The notes: generated by a model not told the origin, from the sequence alone. A stretch of 64,000 nt of DNA from Pseudo-nitzschia pungens (GCA_037355855.1 CM074760.1:4518501-4582500); one strand, 5' to 3'. Shown: positions 21,178-33,541, counted from the first letter of the stretch. Translations and numbers: made by a program.

Positions 21178-24119
21178 AGGGATATGGGTGCTAACGGACT
21201 TCCGGAAAATGAACACAGCAATCCAAAGGAAACCATTCCCGCTACTGTGCATAGGGGAAACCATCCAGCGCCTCCAGAAATTCAAGTCAGCCACGGCGCT
21301 GGACTTGTCTCAGGGGTATTATACCATCCCTATCTGCAAGGAGAGCCAGAAAATCTGCTCCACTATCTTGCCCTGGGGGAAGTATGCCTACAAGAGACTG
21401 GCAATGGGGATTGCCTGTGCACCAGATATCTTTCAGTCAGTAATGATGAACCTATTGGGGGACCTGGATTATGTACTGGTGTACATCGATGACATCCTAA
21501 TCATCCAAAGGGAGGGGGAGTCAGAGCAGGACCACCTGGATAAGATCAACACAGTCCTCCAGAGACTGGATGACACTGGCTTTTGAGCCAACCTGAGGAA
21601 ATCCTTCTTTATGCAGAAAGAAGTGGAGTATTTGGGATTTCTTCTCACCACAGATGGCGTTCAACCCCAGCCCAAGAAGCTGGAGGCAATGAAGCAACTG
21701 GAGGCCCCCAAGAACACAAAGCAACTGAAGATGTTCCTGGGGATGGTCAATTTCTACAGGGATATGTGGAAGCGCCGCTTCCACATCCTTGCCCCACTCA
21801 ACAAACTGGCTGGAAAGAAGGGGAAAATGAATTAGTACTGAGGTCCAGCAGAGCAGAAAGCTTTCATGGAGGCAAAGAGGATGCTCGCGGAAGAGGCAAA
21901 ACTCGCATTCCCAGACTTTATGAAACCATTTCATCTCTACTCAGACGCCAGTGATAGACAGTTGGGAGTAACGGTGTGCCAAGATGGGAAGCCTCTTGGT
22001 TTTTATACCAGGAACATTATGGAAAAAAAGTTTTTTTTGAGAAAATTTCCGTATTCATGCGCGTTTTGTGCGCAATAAAATTGATGTACGTAGTAATTTT
22101 TAATGGCTGTTTTTTTGTTGAATATCCACTTTAACGGCTGTACAAGTACATAGAGTGTCCTCAAAACTGTCCTCAAAAAGTGTCCTCAATGATTTTGTCT
22201 TCAACAGTCTGTCCTCAACAATTATGTCCTCAACATTTTGTACTCAACCTCTATGACTTCAACGTTGAGGTTGAGGACAAAATGTTGAGGACATAATTGT
22301 TGAGGACATAATGGTTGAGGACAGACTGTTGAGGACAAAATTGTTGAGGACACTTTTTGAGGACACGTTTTGAGGACATGTTTTGAGGACAAAGATTTCA
22401 GTTTATGACCATTAAATTATGGTCGCTCAGCATAATTAAAAATATAGAAGAGCCATTAGTGCCCTAAGATTTTTTTGAGAGTAGTCCTGCGCACAATGCG
22501 CATGAAAATGGAAATTTTCCAGAAAAGTTTTTTTTTCCATAATGTTCCAGGAAGCTGAACTCAGCACAACTCAACTACATTGTGGGAGAGAAGGAGCTCC
22601 TAGGAATAGTGGTGGGGTTGAAGGTGTTTGAAGGAATCCTGCGAGGACAAGATGTGACCATTCACACGGATCACCTGAATCTCCTGTACCAACAAATGCC
22701 CACGCAGAGAATGGTGCGATGGAGACTCCTTATGGAGGAGTTCCACCCAGTAGTCAAGCATGTTGCTGGCAAAGACAATGATGCAGCAGATGCACTGTCT
22801 CGCCTGGACATTACGGATGATCCAGTAGACACAGTGGAATGGCTACCACCAAATAAGCCCCTCACCTATGTGGATGAGGAAGAGCACCTCCGGCAACTCC
22901 TATTCCCACTTGGAGAAGAAGCGCCGGAAGAATTCCAGGGCAATATTTCATTCCCACTTGCCCCAGATATGATCCAGTTCTACCAACAAAAGGACACAGA
23001 GATCACAAGTGCTCTGGAAAAAGACACACGACTAACCACCAAAAATGTGGAAGGTTATAGTCTAGTCCACAGAGAAGGGAAGATCATGATTCCTGACAAA
23101 CTCAAGGAAATAGTTATGGAGTGGTACCACATGATGCTGGTCCACCCTGGAGAAAAGAGAATGGAACAGAGCATACGCTCAGTGTTCACCTGGAAAGGTC
23201 TGAGGAAGGACGTCCAGGACCTCTGTAAGCACTGCCACACGTGTCAGATGTTTAAGAAAAGTGGCCAGAAGAAGTATGGACTACTACTGGAGAAAACAGC
23301 TGAGGTTACCAAATGGCAGAGGGTCAATGTAGACCTCTGGGGACCTGCAACTGTCCACAACAAGAATGGTAAAGACTACCACATTCATGTTCTCACCATG
23401 GTGGATCCAGTGACTGGATGGTTTGAACTGGCTCACCTGAAGGACTCCCCAAATGCAGCAGAAACTCAACGATTGTTGGACAATACCGGGCTGGCAAGAT
23501 ATCCGCGCCCAAAGGAAATTGGCTTTGATGGCGGAAGTGAGTTCAAGGCAGAGTTCCAAGAGCTCTGTGAGAATATGGGAATGAAGAGGAAGCCCAGTGG
23601 CGCTTGGACCCCCCAACCCAATGCTGTATTGGAAAGGATCCACCAAGTGCTGAAAGATTGCCTATTATCCTTTAACCTGGAAAACAGGGACCTCCATGAG
23701 AAGGACCCCTTTGAGGAATTCACTACCAAGGCACATACGCTGTCAGGAGCACCATCCACACCACTCTGGGATATTCCCCAGCACAATTGGTGTTTGGCAG
23801 GGACATGTTTATGCCCGTGAATTTTCCAGTGGATTGGGAAGCAATCCAGGCAAGGAAGCAGAAAAGCATCCACAAGAGCAATGTCAGGGAGAACCAGAAG
23901 AGGATCCCCTATGTCTATAAGGAAGGAGACTATGTCACCCTGGAAAGGAAGGGCATTATTCCAAAACTATCCTTCCCACAACAAGGACCTTACAAGGTGC
24001 TCAAGGCCCATGAGAATGGAACTGTAACTATTGAAACTGCTCCCTTTGTAACCGACCGAGTTAACATCAGACGTGTCCACCCTTATTATTGCAGGGATAG
24101 CACCAAGATGGAGAAGTAA
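21178..24119 (+). pseudogene. gypsy pol fragment, copy C
   Basis: Reverse transcriptase, RNase H and integrase are readable but broken. Stops at 21584-21586 (TGA for Arg), 21833-21835 (TAG for Trp) and 21839-21841 (TGA for Trp) are in one frame; all fit single transitions from the intact copies. The YIDDILI active site is kept. RNase H is split after GFYTR by the MITE at 22013-22546; taking out the MITE and one CCAGG restores GFYTRKLNSAQ in frame. A one-base deletion near 23733 (GCAGCATATG to GCACATACG) shifts the integrase C-terminal region, which is readable again from 23787 to 24119. Confidence 0.92.
22013..22546. mobile_element. Complete foldback MITE in gypsy copy C (AACATTATGG family)
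   Basis: A 534-bp element with long inverted arms, AACATTATGGAAAAAA at one end and TTTTTTCCATAATGTT at the other. It is flanked by a 5-bp duplication CCAGG (22008-22012 and 22547-22551). Each arm carries several GTCCTCAAC/GTTGAGGAC words towards the centre, spaced about 13-16 bp. There is no ORF. The superfamily is not clear: a 5-bp duplication is unlike Tc1/mariner, hAT or Mutator. Confidence 0.93.
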
Positions 24120-24143
24120 TTGTAACAGTACCATGGAGGAGCA

Positions 24144-24325
24144 TGTCATGCACCGGAATACAGTCACGAGTCCACTTGGGATTGGAATATGATTAGCGAG
24201 TCTCCGGATCGCTAAATTGCAGGAGACTTGCAAAGTATCGGAAGCAATAGCAATAGACTAATCAATAGAGCTCACAATTTGCATATCACTGCTATTCTAA
24301 TCACTAGTAGACCCAGGGTATGGCA
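24144..24325 (+). repeat. 3' LTR of gypsy copy C
   Basis: 182 bp, starting TGTCATGCACCGG and ending CCAGGGTATGGCA, preceded by the purine tract ATGGAGGAGCA. The following five bases are atcaa, but no partner duplication can be sought because the 5' end is missing. Confidence 0.93.
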
Positions 24326-25121
24326 ATCAACACCACAGAAAAAGAGCAAAAGGAGGAGGAGAAGTCAGGATTCAGTGCATCAGGAGGTTGTCACCACCGT
24401 AGTAATAGTAACAGCAAGGAACAGAGCAGCAGCAGCAGCCCATTGGGCGCTCCAACCCATGTAAAAAAAACCTTCAACTAGCATCCATCAGGTACAGTCT
24501 ATTGTCTTTTGACTCAACAAACTTGTCCATTGGGTTCCCCTTGTCTCCATTACCTTTGCTACTTGTTGTCTTGGGACGCTATTTGGTATCCCTTACCAAA
24601 TGTCAAGAAATGTCATTTTTTCAAAAAATTCTGCCCGAAAATGGACAATTTTTGACTCTAACTATCAATTGCTTCCACTCCACCATATTAAACGAAATTC
24701 AGGCATCTTTTAGAGTAGGATATTCTGTTAAAAGCTCAACAAATCTGTCCATTTGTCCATTACTACGTAAGGCTTACTTGTTGTAGTACTTCTTGTACGG
24801 TACCGTAAAACCTTACCGTTCGAGTTCTGAAATGAAACACGCGATAAGAAAATGTGTGACTGGTTGGATTAAGATCCAATTTTAACTTGTGCGTCGTCAG
24901 CAAAAATTGGTCAATTTCTAATCGTGTTCCGGTTTTGGTTCGTCTACGCTCGAAGATTGCCCATCACGCACTCGTTCTTGTGATTTCTACTAGCAACAAA
25001 CACCAAAATGAAATTTCGATGTGTTTTTGTGTGATTTATTTCACTTCAAATTTCGGCTTCATCTCTTCCGAGCAGTCACAATCTTCATCCTTTTCAGCTC
25101 GCAACGACATTCAGATCGAAA
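24326..25121. other. Spacer and upstream region of the DHRS12-like gene
   Basis: No gene is seen in these 800 bp. Short open frames (for example 24502-24786) lack protein features. The last 200 bp before ATG 25122 include pyrimidine-rich stretches and presumably the promoter and 5' UTR of the reductase gene. Confidence 0.45.
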
Positions 25122-26369
25122 ATGGGAGCGGCAATCTCAACAACGCAATTTTACTTGTATGGACGGAAGCATTTTACCCAGTAAGTGAGGTGTGACGATT
25201 GGCTTCCTCTTTGCCCCTCACATTGTGTCGACGAAGGGCACCGGATTGTCGTTGCTCTCACCATCGATTTCATTTTTAGAACTGGGTACCTAAAGCATGT
25301 AGCCAAGTACAAATCACCATTACAGATGTCACCAAGTATCCGAACAGGCCAGGAGGGCGCCGATGGTGTGGATCTTAGCAATAAGGTCGTTGTGATTACG
25401 GGAGCTAACTCTGGAATTGGAAAAGATCTAGCAACCTACGCAGCTGCAAAAGGCGCAAAACTCTACATGTTCTGTCGCTCGAAAGAACGTGCCGAAAGGG
25501 CAAGGAAAGAAATCGTCGATGCGACCTCGAACGAGACAGTAGATGTCGTGCTCGTTGATCTTGTAAGTGAAGAGAAAAGACGAAGACGCGAATGGAAAAG
25601 ATGATCTTGTACGTCGCAATGCTATTTTATCTTTGACCTCACTCTTCGTGGTTTCAATGGACATACATTAATGATTACAAACCGGATTAACTTCATCTAT
25701 TAGGGAGAGTTGGCTTCTGTCAGAAACGCAGTTAAAGATTTACAATCGAAAGAAACCAAAGTTGACGTTTTAGTCTGTAACGGAGGGGTTCTATTGAACG
25801 AGAAACAAACAACTAAGGAAGGGAACGAAGTTACATTTGCCTCGCACCTGTTGGGAGGTTCATACTTGCTTTCTCAATTACTCATGCCGCAATTGAAGCA
25901 GGCCCATGACCCAAGGATCATTTTCGTTAGTTCTGGCGGAATGTACACTCTGCCCTTTCCTGATTGGTCGACGGCAACAAATTCGAGAGATTCTCCTGAC
26001 CAATACGACGGCAATTTTGCATACGCATATGCAAAAAGGGGACAAGTTATACTTGCTGGTGAGTATGCAAAACTCTACCCTGACGTTCAAACTGTTTCAT
26101 GTCATCCGGGGTGGGCACTTACTCCTGCCGTCGACATGGCTTACGGTGATAACAAAAAGTATTTGGAACCAATGCGAACAACTTGGCAAGGAGCAGAAGG
26201 CATTGCATGGCTGATGGGAGCAAAGGGGTCAGAACTGGAAAACGGCGCATTTTACTTGGACAGAAGCACTCAACGCAAGCATCTTGGTCCTGTGACTTCG
26301 TTCACAAGAAATACAGAGAAGGAAGTTGAGGCAATGATGGCCAATCTTCAAGATAGTGCCAGCACTTAG
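25122..26369 (+). CDS. DHRS12-like short-chain dehydrogenase/reductase
   Basis: Three exons join in frame to 335 residues: 25122-25180, 25280-25562 and 25704-26369, with introns 25181-25279 (GTAAGT...TAG) and 25563-25703 (GTAAGT...TAG). The start MGAAISTTQFYLYG is chosen because the 59-base exon splices exactly into the conserved segment FTQTGYLKHVAKYK typical of DHRS12 proteins. The Rossmann NAD(P)-binding motif is VVVITGANSGIGKD, followed by CRSKERAERAR, VLVCNGGVL (NNAG equivalent), the Ser of IIFVSSGG, and YAYAKRG, where the Tyr-x-x-x-Lys pair is seen as YAYAK. SCHPGWALTPAV is also typical. It should reduce or oxidise a small lipid or carbonyl substrate; the substrate is unknown. Convergent with the next gene. 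Confidence 0.9.
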
Positions 26370-26450
26370 TGGCTCCATTTTCTAATAAGTAGTGATATGT
26401 TGGTCTGTAGTGCAATAGCTTTGGTAAATTTTAAAGAGAGGACAGCGAAG

Positions 26451-27371
26451 TTACTCATCTTCATCATCGTCGTCATCAGAAATATCAACATCATCTTCTA
26501 CCTTCTCGGTCGCGTCGACCGAGTAAGTTTCTCCGTAGCGCTTCTTCATCAACTTGTTCATAGAACGCCTGCTTCGGTTGCCAATCTGCATTCCAAATCC
26601 TAATAAGACGGCTGGAAAACCGAAAACTAGAGTCGACACAACGACACCAATGGCTTGGATTTCGGAGAGGCCTTGTTTCTGGAGAATGCCAGTGCTTTTC
26701 ATCAACAACCCGCTCACCCCAGCTCCAGATCCCTTCCTCTCAGTCTTCACTACATCTTGACCAAGGACAGCGGAAGTGGTTTCCTTCAGATCTCTTGGGT
26801 ACGCCCCTTTGAGTCTGTCATCCATCGCCTCTTTGTAAATCGACTCTACTGGATCGTAAGCGTCGTCATCAAACATGTGTCCTTTGACGTATTTGTCAAC
26901 CATTTGATCCAGGGAAGAAGAGAAGATGTTTTTTGTCGATGAGGTGGACATCGACGATGCATTGGACACTGGAGTATAGGCACCTGCGGCCCCAAACCAG
27001 AATATCATAGCTCCGCAAAGGGTAAGAACTGATCTGCGAGATCTCAACCAAAAACGAATCAATTGTCTCGAACATTTGTTCGTTGCCCGTTTGCATACTC
27101 CTCTGAATTTGTGGATACCATTCTGGACGACAATGTCGTTCGAGTCCTCGGATTCTGCACCTTTTATGCCGAGAGAGGCATCTACACGAGTTAAAGTCAG
27201 CGCCTTTGAGGGTTTGAGCGTCTTTGGTAATGGTGATGGGTGGAGGGTTACGGGAAAGGCCGTAGGAGAGCAGACGGAAAAACCTTCAACTGTGATATGT
27301 GGTTTGCCCAACGAAGCGACCGCTACTATCACTAAAACTGCAATAGTTGGTAGTTTGGAGATATTTCTCAT
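26451..27371 (-). CDS. Unknown membrane protein with plastid-type N-terminus and acidic tail
   Basis: A single-exon ORF of 306 residues. The start has a hydrophobic signal segment (KLPTIAVLVIVAVASLG) followed by GFSVCSPTAF and a Ser/Lys/Thr-rich stretch, which resembles the signal-plus-transit leader of proteins sent to complex plastids, where a Phe follows the cleavage site. Two membrane segments are visible, VLTLCGAMIFWFGAAGAY (about 115-132) and AIGVVVSTLVFGFPAVLLGF (about 235-255). The last 15 residues are almost all Asp and Glu. I do not recognise the family. Thylakoid or plastid envelope location is inference. Its 3' end lies 81 bp from that of the DHRS12-like gene. Confidence 0.8.
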   Translation of the reverse strand: MRNISKLPTIAVLVIVAVASLGKPHITVEGFSVCSPTAFPVTLHPSPLPKTLKPSKALTLTRVDASLGIKGAESEDSNDIVVQNGIHKFRGVCKRATNKCSRQLIRFWLRSRRSVLTLCGAMIFWFGAAGAYTPVSNASSMSTSSTKNIFSSSLDQMVDKYVKGHMFDDDAYDPVESIYKEAMDDRLKGAYPRDLKETTSAVLGQDVVKTERKGSGAGVSGLLMKSTGILQKQGLSEIQAIGVVVSTLVFGFPAVLLGFGMQIGNRSRRSMNKLMKKRYGETYSVDATEKVEDDVDISDDDDDEDE

Positions 27372-28137
27372 CTTGTTTGCGCTGTCGTCGTTTCTTTTCG
27401 TTTTCTCGTGATGATTGATGGATCGTCGATCCTTTGAAGCACTTGAAACGTCGAATACAATTTTTTGTGTATCGAAATGGTGATAAAAAATACTTCTAAT
27501 AATATTATTTCGTAGTAAAACCGTACGACTACGTAAGTTACTCGTACGACAAAAAAAGCGTTTGTTGACTTTTTCGATGCATGAAGCGACGAAAATGTAC
27601 TGGTAATACGTAATACCGGTACCGGTATCGGACTTTCGGCTGCAGGAAGGTTATCATGTCTACAGATCACTCGTAACTTACTGATTACAGATTTTAAGAT
27701 TTTGAGCATTACGGATTACTCGTACGGTAACCTTACGTAATTTACCGTAATTACGTACGGTACAGATTGAGACGATGGGAAAGACAACCTCTTCGTCACG
27801 GATGATTCGCCACCTGGAACCTGAGCTGCCTTGAACGAAAAAGAGTGAGTCTGCGGGAATTTATCATTTTTCACGAAAGTACCGTAGTACAAATATTTGC
27901 CAAAATGAACGAGTTGCTCTTAAAAATTACTATTGCTCCCCTTACCGTTTCTCCCTAAAAATAAAAAACTACTGCAGCTGAGGGAAAAAAAAACTGGACC
28001 AGCTTATCAAAAAATTGGATCAAGGAGTAGATACACTGGAGCAAGCTTATCAAACAAATTGGAGTAGCGGCGTTCAAATGTACTAGTATTACATAGTACT
28101 ACACTTAACCATTCCCATAGAGTTAAAAATATTCCTG
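27372..28137. other. Spacer with TACCGTACGG-like words
   Basis: Holds the upstream region of the minus-strand membrane-protein gene and, from about 27500 to 27770, a dense run of GTACGGTA, ACCGGTA and TTACGTAA words. Near 27980-28070 are short CAGCTGAGGGAAAA and CAAGG/AGCTTATCAAA motifs related to the adjacent foldback. No gene is seen. Confidence 0.5.
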
Positions 28138-28350
28138 CAGTGTTAAAAACGTTCCCGCAGAAGCAATTAACGCTCCTGCAGACACAAAAAACTTTCCTTC
28201 AGCTGAGGGAATTTGTTTCATTTCCCTCAGCTGCGGGAGTGTTTTTTGCTTCTGCAGGAGCATTTTCTGCCTCTGTGGGAGCGTTTTTTCCTTCTACGGG
28301 AACAACACATGTTTTTGGAGGACCAACTGTAGGAAAATAATTTCCCGCAG
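28138..28350. repeat. Imperfect foldback repeat
   Basis: The sequence folds around the centre CAGCTGAGGGAA...TTCCCTCAGCTG (about 28200-28235). Both arms repeat TTCCCGCAGAAGC, CTCCTGCAG and related words about every 20-25 bp. It looks like a degenerate foldback element; no target duplication could be fixed. Confidence 0.6.
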
Positions 28351-28759
28351 ACTCAGTCTCGAGTTACTCGTTACTTCTACCAATCATGCCCAAGCTACGA
28401 AGGGTGAACGATGGACAGACGGGGAACATTGCCCCTCCACTCACCAATAAATGACACCTCCGCCGAACATCGCGCAAGCATCAACAAGAGGACCTTGACA
28501 CCTTCTAGCAAAGGTATCCTCCCAGAGGCTATCGGCGCCAAACATCACAACACCAAACTCCCCCATGTTCTAAGTCAGTGAAAGTCCTAGACATCAAAGT
28601 TCTGTACCCGATCACTACAGTACCAGCTACGTCCTTTTCTTTTATCTGATTTCTGTACTATGCCAAACCCTCCTCCTTTGGAACTCACAGCGGCTGTGGC
28701 ACTCCAAGCACCAGCCCGGTGGGGACTCCTCCCCTCCCCCACCTAGTACAGGTAAGTCC

Positions 28760-30749
28760 GTGGGGGGGTTATTCGGTGATGGTCCTCGACTAAATATTCG
28801 CATCCTATTTCCATCCGACCGGGAAGCCCTCTGTATGGGTAAAATAGGTCAATACAACAAGTTCTGCACTGCCCAAAAATCCACATGCACCACTGCCAAA
28901 CACAAGACTGACAGATATGTCATCAACCCCAGAGTCATCTCCCCAACCGACACTTATGCCTTTGTTGAGATCAAACCCAACACTCTCTCCTCCAAATGGT
29001 GTGTCCCCGTAGAAGCTTTCCAATCACTACGCTCCTGATTTGAATCCGAACGTCGGACGTTCGGCCAATGGGAACTTACCTTCCGCCAACTACTCCTATC
29101 CGCCGACGAAGGCACCTTCATGGACACGGAAGGCCTCGAAGGGATGCTCGAAGCCACTAAACGCCTCGGGACACCCATCAGCCTTATGTCCCCATCAGCC
29201 AAAAAGGCACGCCAAGAACTCATACAAGCCACAGTCAACATTGACCTCCCTCCCATCGACCGACGCAACGTCACGCTCACTGAAGAAGCCAAAATAGGAA
29301 ACCTCGAAGACGTTCTCAAGTCCATCCTAGCCGGGATAGAAACCATTCGGGCCAACGCCGTGAAAAGATCCTGTCAAATAGAAGGATTTGAACTCTCCTC
29401 CGTTGTCCTCCAACTCGCAGCTATCAAAAACATCATTGGACTCCGATCCGAACAAACCAACCCTAGCACACTCACTGAAACCCTCGAAGACCTCCTCCAG
29501 AAAGTAGAAAGACTAAAGTCGTCCACCCTTTCGCTCGAAGATGCTCAAAAGGTATCTACTCTATTCAACTATTATTCCCCGTCGCTACAAGAGTTTGCCG
29601 ACGTTTTACATGAAGCCATCAAGCAAAGCTTCAAGCCGCTATGCGACTGGTTCACAGAATCCTCGGACACGCGCCCAATGGGAAAGCTACTCCAACGAAT
29701 CAAAAATCTAGAATCATCAGCCGGTCCTTTGTCACTCAACCTCAACAGGATGGACATCAACTCAAACGTGGCGTCAACCTCTGCCTCCAACTAATCCATT
29801 AAGGAACTTACAGAACGCATCAAATCTCTCGAACAAACCATCCAGACTCTAAAAGAAGAACAATCGACAAAAAAGGTACTACTCGTAAACACCACCTTCC
29901 AGTCAAGAGAAGACGTAAAAGCCTGGCTTACCCCTAATGCCATCACTCCTCAAGGGTACCTCCACTTTGTTGACCCTCACAGCTTGCTCGCCTTGACGTT
30001 CAACTCAAGAAAAGGAACAGACAAAGATGTGAGTTTTGAATCATCCACCCTAAAAAGTGGATACCAATCCACGGAGTTGGCCTTGGTGGTCAAGAGTTTC
30101 AACTACGCAATTCCAGAGGTCTTCTCCAGCGGAAAAACCCTCTCGGACCCACTACTCCTTGGAGCAATCCCCAACTGGGAAAAATTCGAAGGCCTCTCCT
30201 CCATGGACGGCTTTCGCTACAACTTTGAACATGACCTACGGGATGTCACCAGAACCCTAAACACGGAAGTAAGGAGCGACATCTCCATCAACGGTCAGGC
30301 CATGGCTTTAGCATGCATCTCAGAGGCACACGCATTTTGCTCAGACCTAGTCCAATGGATGGCCAGAACATACTCAGACCTAAAGAAAACAAACCCCGAC
30401 TCTCTAGGTGACAACTGGAGATACATATCACATGCAGTGAGAGCCATCTTCGAACACCTGCACCAAGCCAGGAAAGTAGGGGTCAAAAGAGGCGTCGACC
30501 CCTCCTATATCATGTGGGGCTGCTTGCAAGGAAAGTTAGCCGCTCAAGAATTCACTTCAAAAGGCTTCTCAGCTCACACCGCAGTCCAAAATGTGCTGAA
30601 CGAACACATGCGGGACCGAGCAGTGATGCGGGAAGAATACGAAAAAGGGGGTTGAAAGTCAAAACGCCCGCTTCGACAAACTTGCTAATGAATTCAAGAC
30701 CCTCAAAGGAAAGGTGGACAAACTAAACGTGGGCAAGGCCAAAACGTGA
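28760..30749 (+). pseudogene. gag-like ORF of the DIRS-like element
   Basis: One frame is open over about 630 codons except for TGA at 29036-29038 and TAA at 29792-29794; readable protein continues on both sides of each stop. A one-base change in the G run near 30650 shifts the end, after which VESQNARFDKLANEFKTL (a coiled-coil-like end) is read to TGA at 30747-30749. The open frame extends a little upstream of 28760 without ATG; an ATG in another frame is at 28660. The protein is helical, with several Leu-rich heptad-like stretches (for example LTERIKSLEQTIQTLKEE). Assignment as gag rests on position in the element, not on a known motif. Confidence 0.65.
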
Positions 30750-30860
30750 AAAACGCTCCTCCCTCGACCGACAAAGCGACCACGGACCACACCAAAGACA
30801 CTCCTGGAAGCAGATGACGGGCCTCTCAAAACCACTAACCACACTACACTGGTAAGAGCC

Positions 30861-33536
30861 ATGCTCAAAGTTACCATAGAAAAACAGTCAACACCAATAG
30901 GGATCATTGCCGGAACCTACCCCACTTGGAATTGGTATGTTAGCTCATTAGGTGTAGTAAAATGGTTGTACAGCGCTGAAGATCTCCCAGGACGTGGACC
31001 TAAAGACCCACCGTGGGTGTCATTGGCCAACGATCCGTCTGTCCTCGAACCGGTCGAAATCCTCTTATTACAAGGCGACTGGAGTTTAATTCCTAAGTGT
31101 TTATGGGCAAACGGTCATGTGAAACTAGCCATGCGCTGTGTTCCCGCATGAATGAGAGCCTCAAAAGGAAGGAAACGGAAGCATGCCGGTCCCGAATCCA
31201 AAATTTCCAGCGTCAACACCGGACGACTGGCGGGCTGGAACGTTCGGGATCTCGCACCAAAAACTTGGCGGACTCACCAACGGACGCTTCACGGTCGAGT
31301 GGGCTTGTCCTCATAATACTCCAGATCCACCATTTATTCTACCAGAAGGAATACAAAACACTCTGTTACAAGCCTTGTCTGCGAGGGTGTGGGACGCCAG
31401 ACAAGTTAAAGAGCCGGAAGATAGGTGAACATAACTCAGGCAAGGGTGTCTTGCACTGGGCTAGGAAAGGGGGTCCAGTCATCGTGCCACACTTATTCAA
31501 AAAGAACATATGGGTCGAACGACAGCCTAACCACCAAAGAATTAGCAGTATGCATGGACTTCCCAGGAACTCGCACAGCTCGTATAAAGGATGAAATGAA
31601 AAGAGAGCTAGCACTCTCCGAAATACCAGGCAAAGTTCTAGCGGGTAGCATCTGGTTCCTAAAATCGTGGAATACGAGGGACCAAGAGATACCCCCTCCT
31701 CTGCCACCAGAGGCCGCGGGTGTACCACCTCACCCGGTCACCACGAGCCCCGCAAAAACACGCAGGTTAAACCCTGAAAGGGACCACAAATACGAAGGAA
31801 TTACACTTGAAAAGAGTGATGTCGAGAACCTGGAACCAAGCGTGTTACAACCGCTTGAAGAAAAGGACGCAGTCTCCTACAAGGCAATGAAGGCAGACGA
31901 CGCTTCGGTACCGGAATATTTGTGGGACGACAAAAACGCCAAAGGATTAATGTTAAAGTGGAAACTGGGGCGAAGACAAAAGTTATCTTCTCCTTCGAAT
32001 CACAGGGGACACAATACGAAGTTTAAGGGGCAGAACCCTCCTCTTCAATTTCACAAACCCGAGGACAAACTAAGATTCAAATGGGCCCTCAAACGGCTCC
32101 GGAAGTTCCTCCTAACCTACTGGAAAAACAAAGTCTCTCTAGACTTCACCCGATGGTACAAAGCGTACGGGCAATACTCCCCAAACGCCACCGAAATTCT
32201 AGCTTCCGGAAGAAAAGCCTGCGACAGAGCCAGCAAAGCTTCATGGTGGAACTGGGACGCAGGCTCTGCAATTTTCTTCTGGCGCTGGCCAAAAGACTAC
32301 CAAGAGATTGCACGCGCGGGAATCGCGCCTATGTTCGACGAAGATCCTCCACGAAACCAAGACCGGCAACCCCCCTACGCTGACCCCGAAGTCAGAAGGA
32401 AAGTTAAAGCAAAGCTTCAAAGCGTAATCGACAAGGGTTACATCAAAATGTTAGACCTCAAGTTTGTGGAGGCCATGATGTTCATGTTTCACGTACCCAA
32501 AGGCGATTCGGACATCCGAATGGTCTACGACGGAACCAAATCAGGCCTTAACAACGCGCTCTACGCTCCATGGTTTGCGCTCCCCACTGTCGACACTATG
32601 CTCAGATGGACCATTGCAGGCTCTTGGTTAGCGGACAATGATTACGGGGAACAATTCCTGAACTTTCCGTTGCATCCGGACATAAGAAAGTATTGCGGCG
32701 TCGACTTGACACAACTCTTTGGAGAGGAAGACCCAGATTCCATCAACTCCCCAATTTATGGGGGATGGACTCGCAACGCAATGGGCCTCAAGTCTTCACC
32801 CTACAATTCGGTACAGGGATCCTTGAGGGCCAAATGGTTAATTTTAGGTAACCCAAAAGATGTAACTGACCCTTACCAATGGGATTCGATTTCGCTCAAT
32901 CTCCCGGGCCGCGCAGACTATGACGCCACCCTCCCCTGGATCATGAAGATCCGCAAAGACGGGCTCAATGCGGCGGACGTGTGTCAGTACGTGGACGACG
33001 TCAGGATCATAGCCCCCACAGAAGACATTGCATGGGCATGCAGCACTCGGATGGCCAAAGGTCTCTCCTGGCTGGGACTCCAAGACGCGGCTCGGAAGAG
33101 AAGATCACCAAGCCAAGAGCCAGGTGCCTGGGCCGGAGCAACTGTTTATACCCAGGGAAATAGAGTTCGAAAAGGGGTAACCAAAGAGCGATGGAAAAAG
33201 CTCCAAGACAAGGTCCATTGGATCGCCAAACAAATCGGTCTTAGCGATGAATACAGCACATCTCACTACCCGGAATACGAAGACAGTTGTGTCGAAGGAC
33301 GGGCCAGCTCCACCCGGGCACATCCACCACAAGACTACAGAATCATGTGTAGGGTTCTTAGTCTACGTGGCAATGACGTACACATCCATGGTACCTTACT
33401 TAAAAGGGATCTACTTAAGCCTGAACTCCTGGCGTCCCAATCGAGACCCCGAGGGCTGGCCCGTGGAAACAAAGAGACCGCTCAGGTGGAAAGGTTACGA
33501 GTACAAGAAACGGGATTCAACCTCCCAAGTGGGTAA
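30861..33536 (+). pseudogene. Reverse transcriptase ORF of the DIRS-like element
   Basis: The main open frame is 31425-33536 (703 codons). Upstream protein-like segments occur in other frames (30861-31151; 31183-31428 with STPDDWRAGTFGISHQ; RKGGPVIVPHLF near 31465), so frameshifts separate them. Reverse transcriptase motifs in order: KGDSDIRMVYDGTKSGLN, DNDYGEQFLNFPLH (first catalytic Asp), GWTRNAMGLKSSPYNSVQGS, and CQYVDDVRIIAP with the YVDD active site. The spacing and wording match the RT of algal DIRS-like elements rather than LTR or LINE types. The C-terminal end runs into a shift before the RNase H region. Confidence 0.85.
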
Positions 33537-33541
33537 AAGTC

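Larger units (their letters stand above)
21178..24325 (+). mobile_element. Ty3/gypsy retrotransposon copy C, 5'-truncated and interrupted
   Basis: The 3' part of a plus-strand gypsy element: pol from the reverse transcriptase motif GxxVLTDFRKMN onwards, then a 3' LTR (24144-24325). The 5' LTR, leader, gag and protease are missing; the break is near 21178. A complete 534-bp MITE splits the RNase H region. The LTR groups with that of copy E rather than D. Confidence 0.93.

Noticed and set aside
24502..25195. Plus-strand frames upstream of the reductase gene
   Set aside because: No domain pattern; the second overlaps the first exon of the DHRS12-like gene in another frame.
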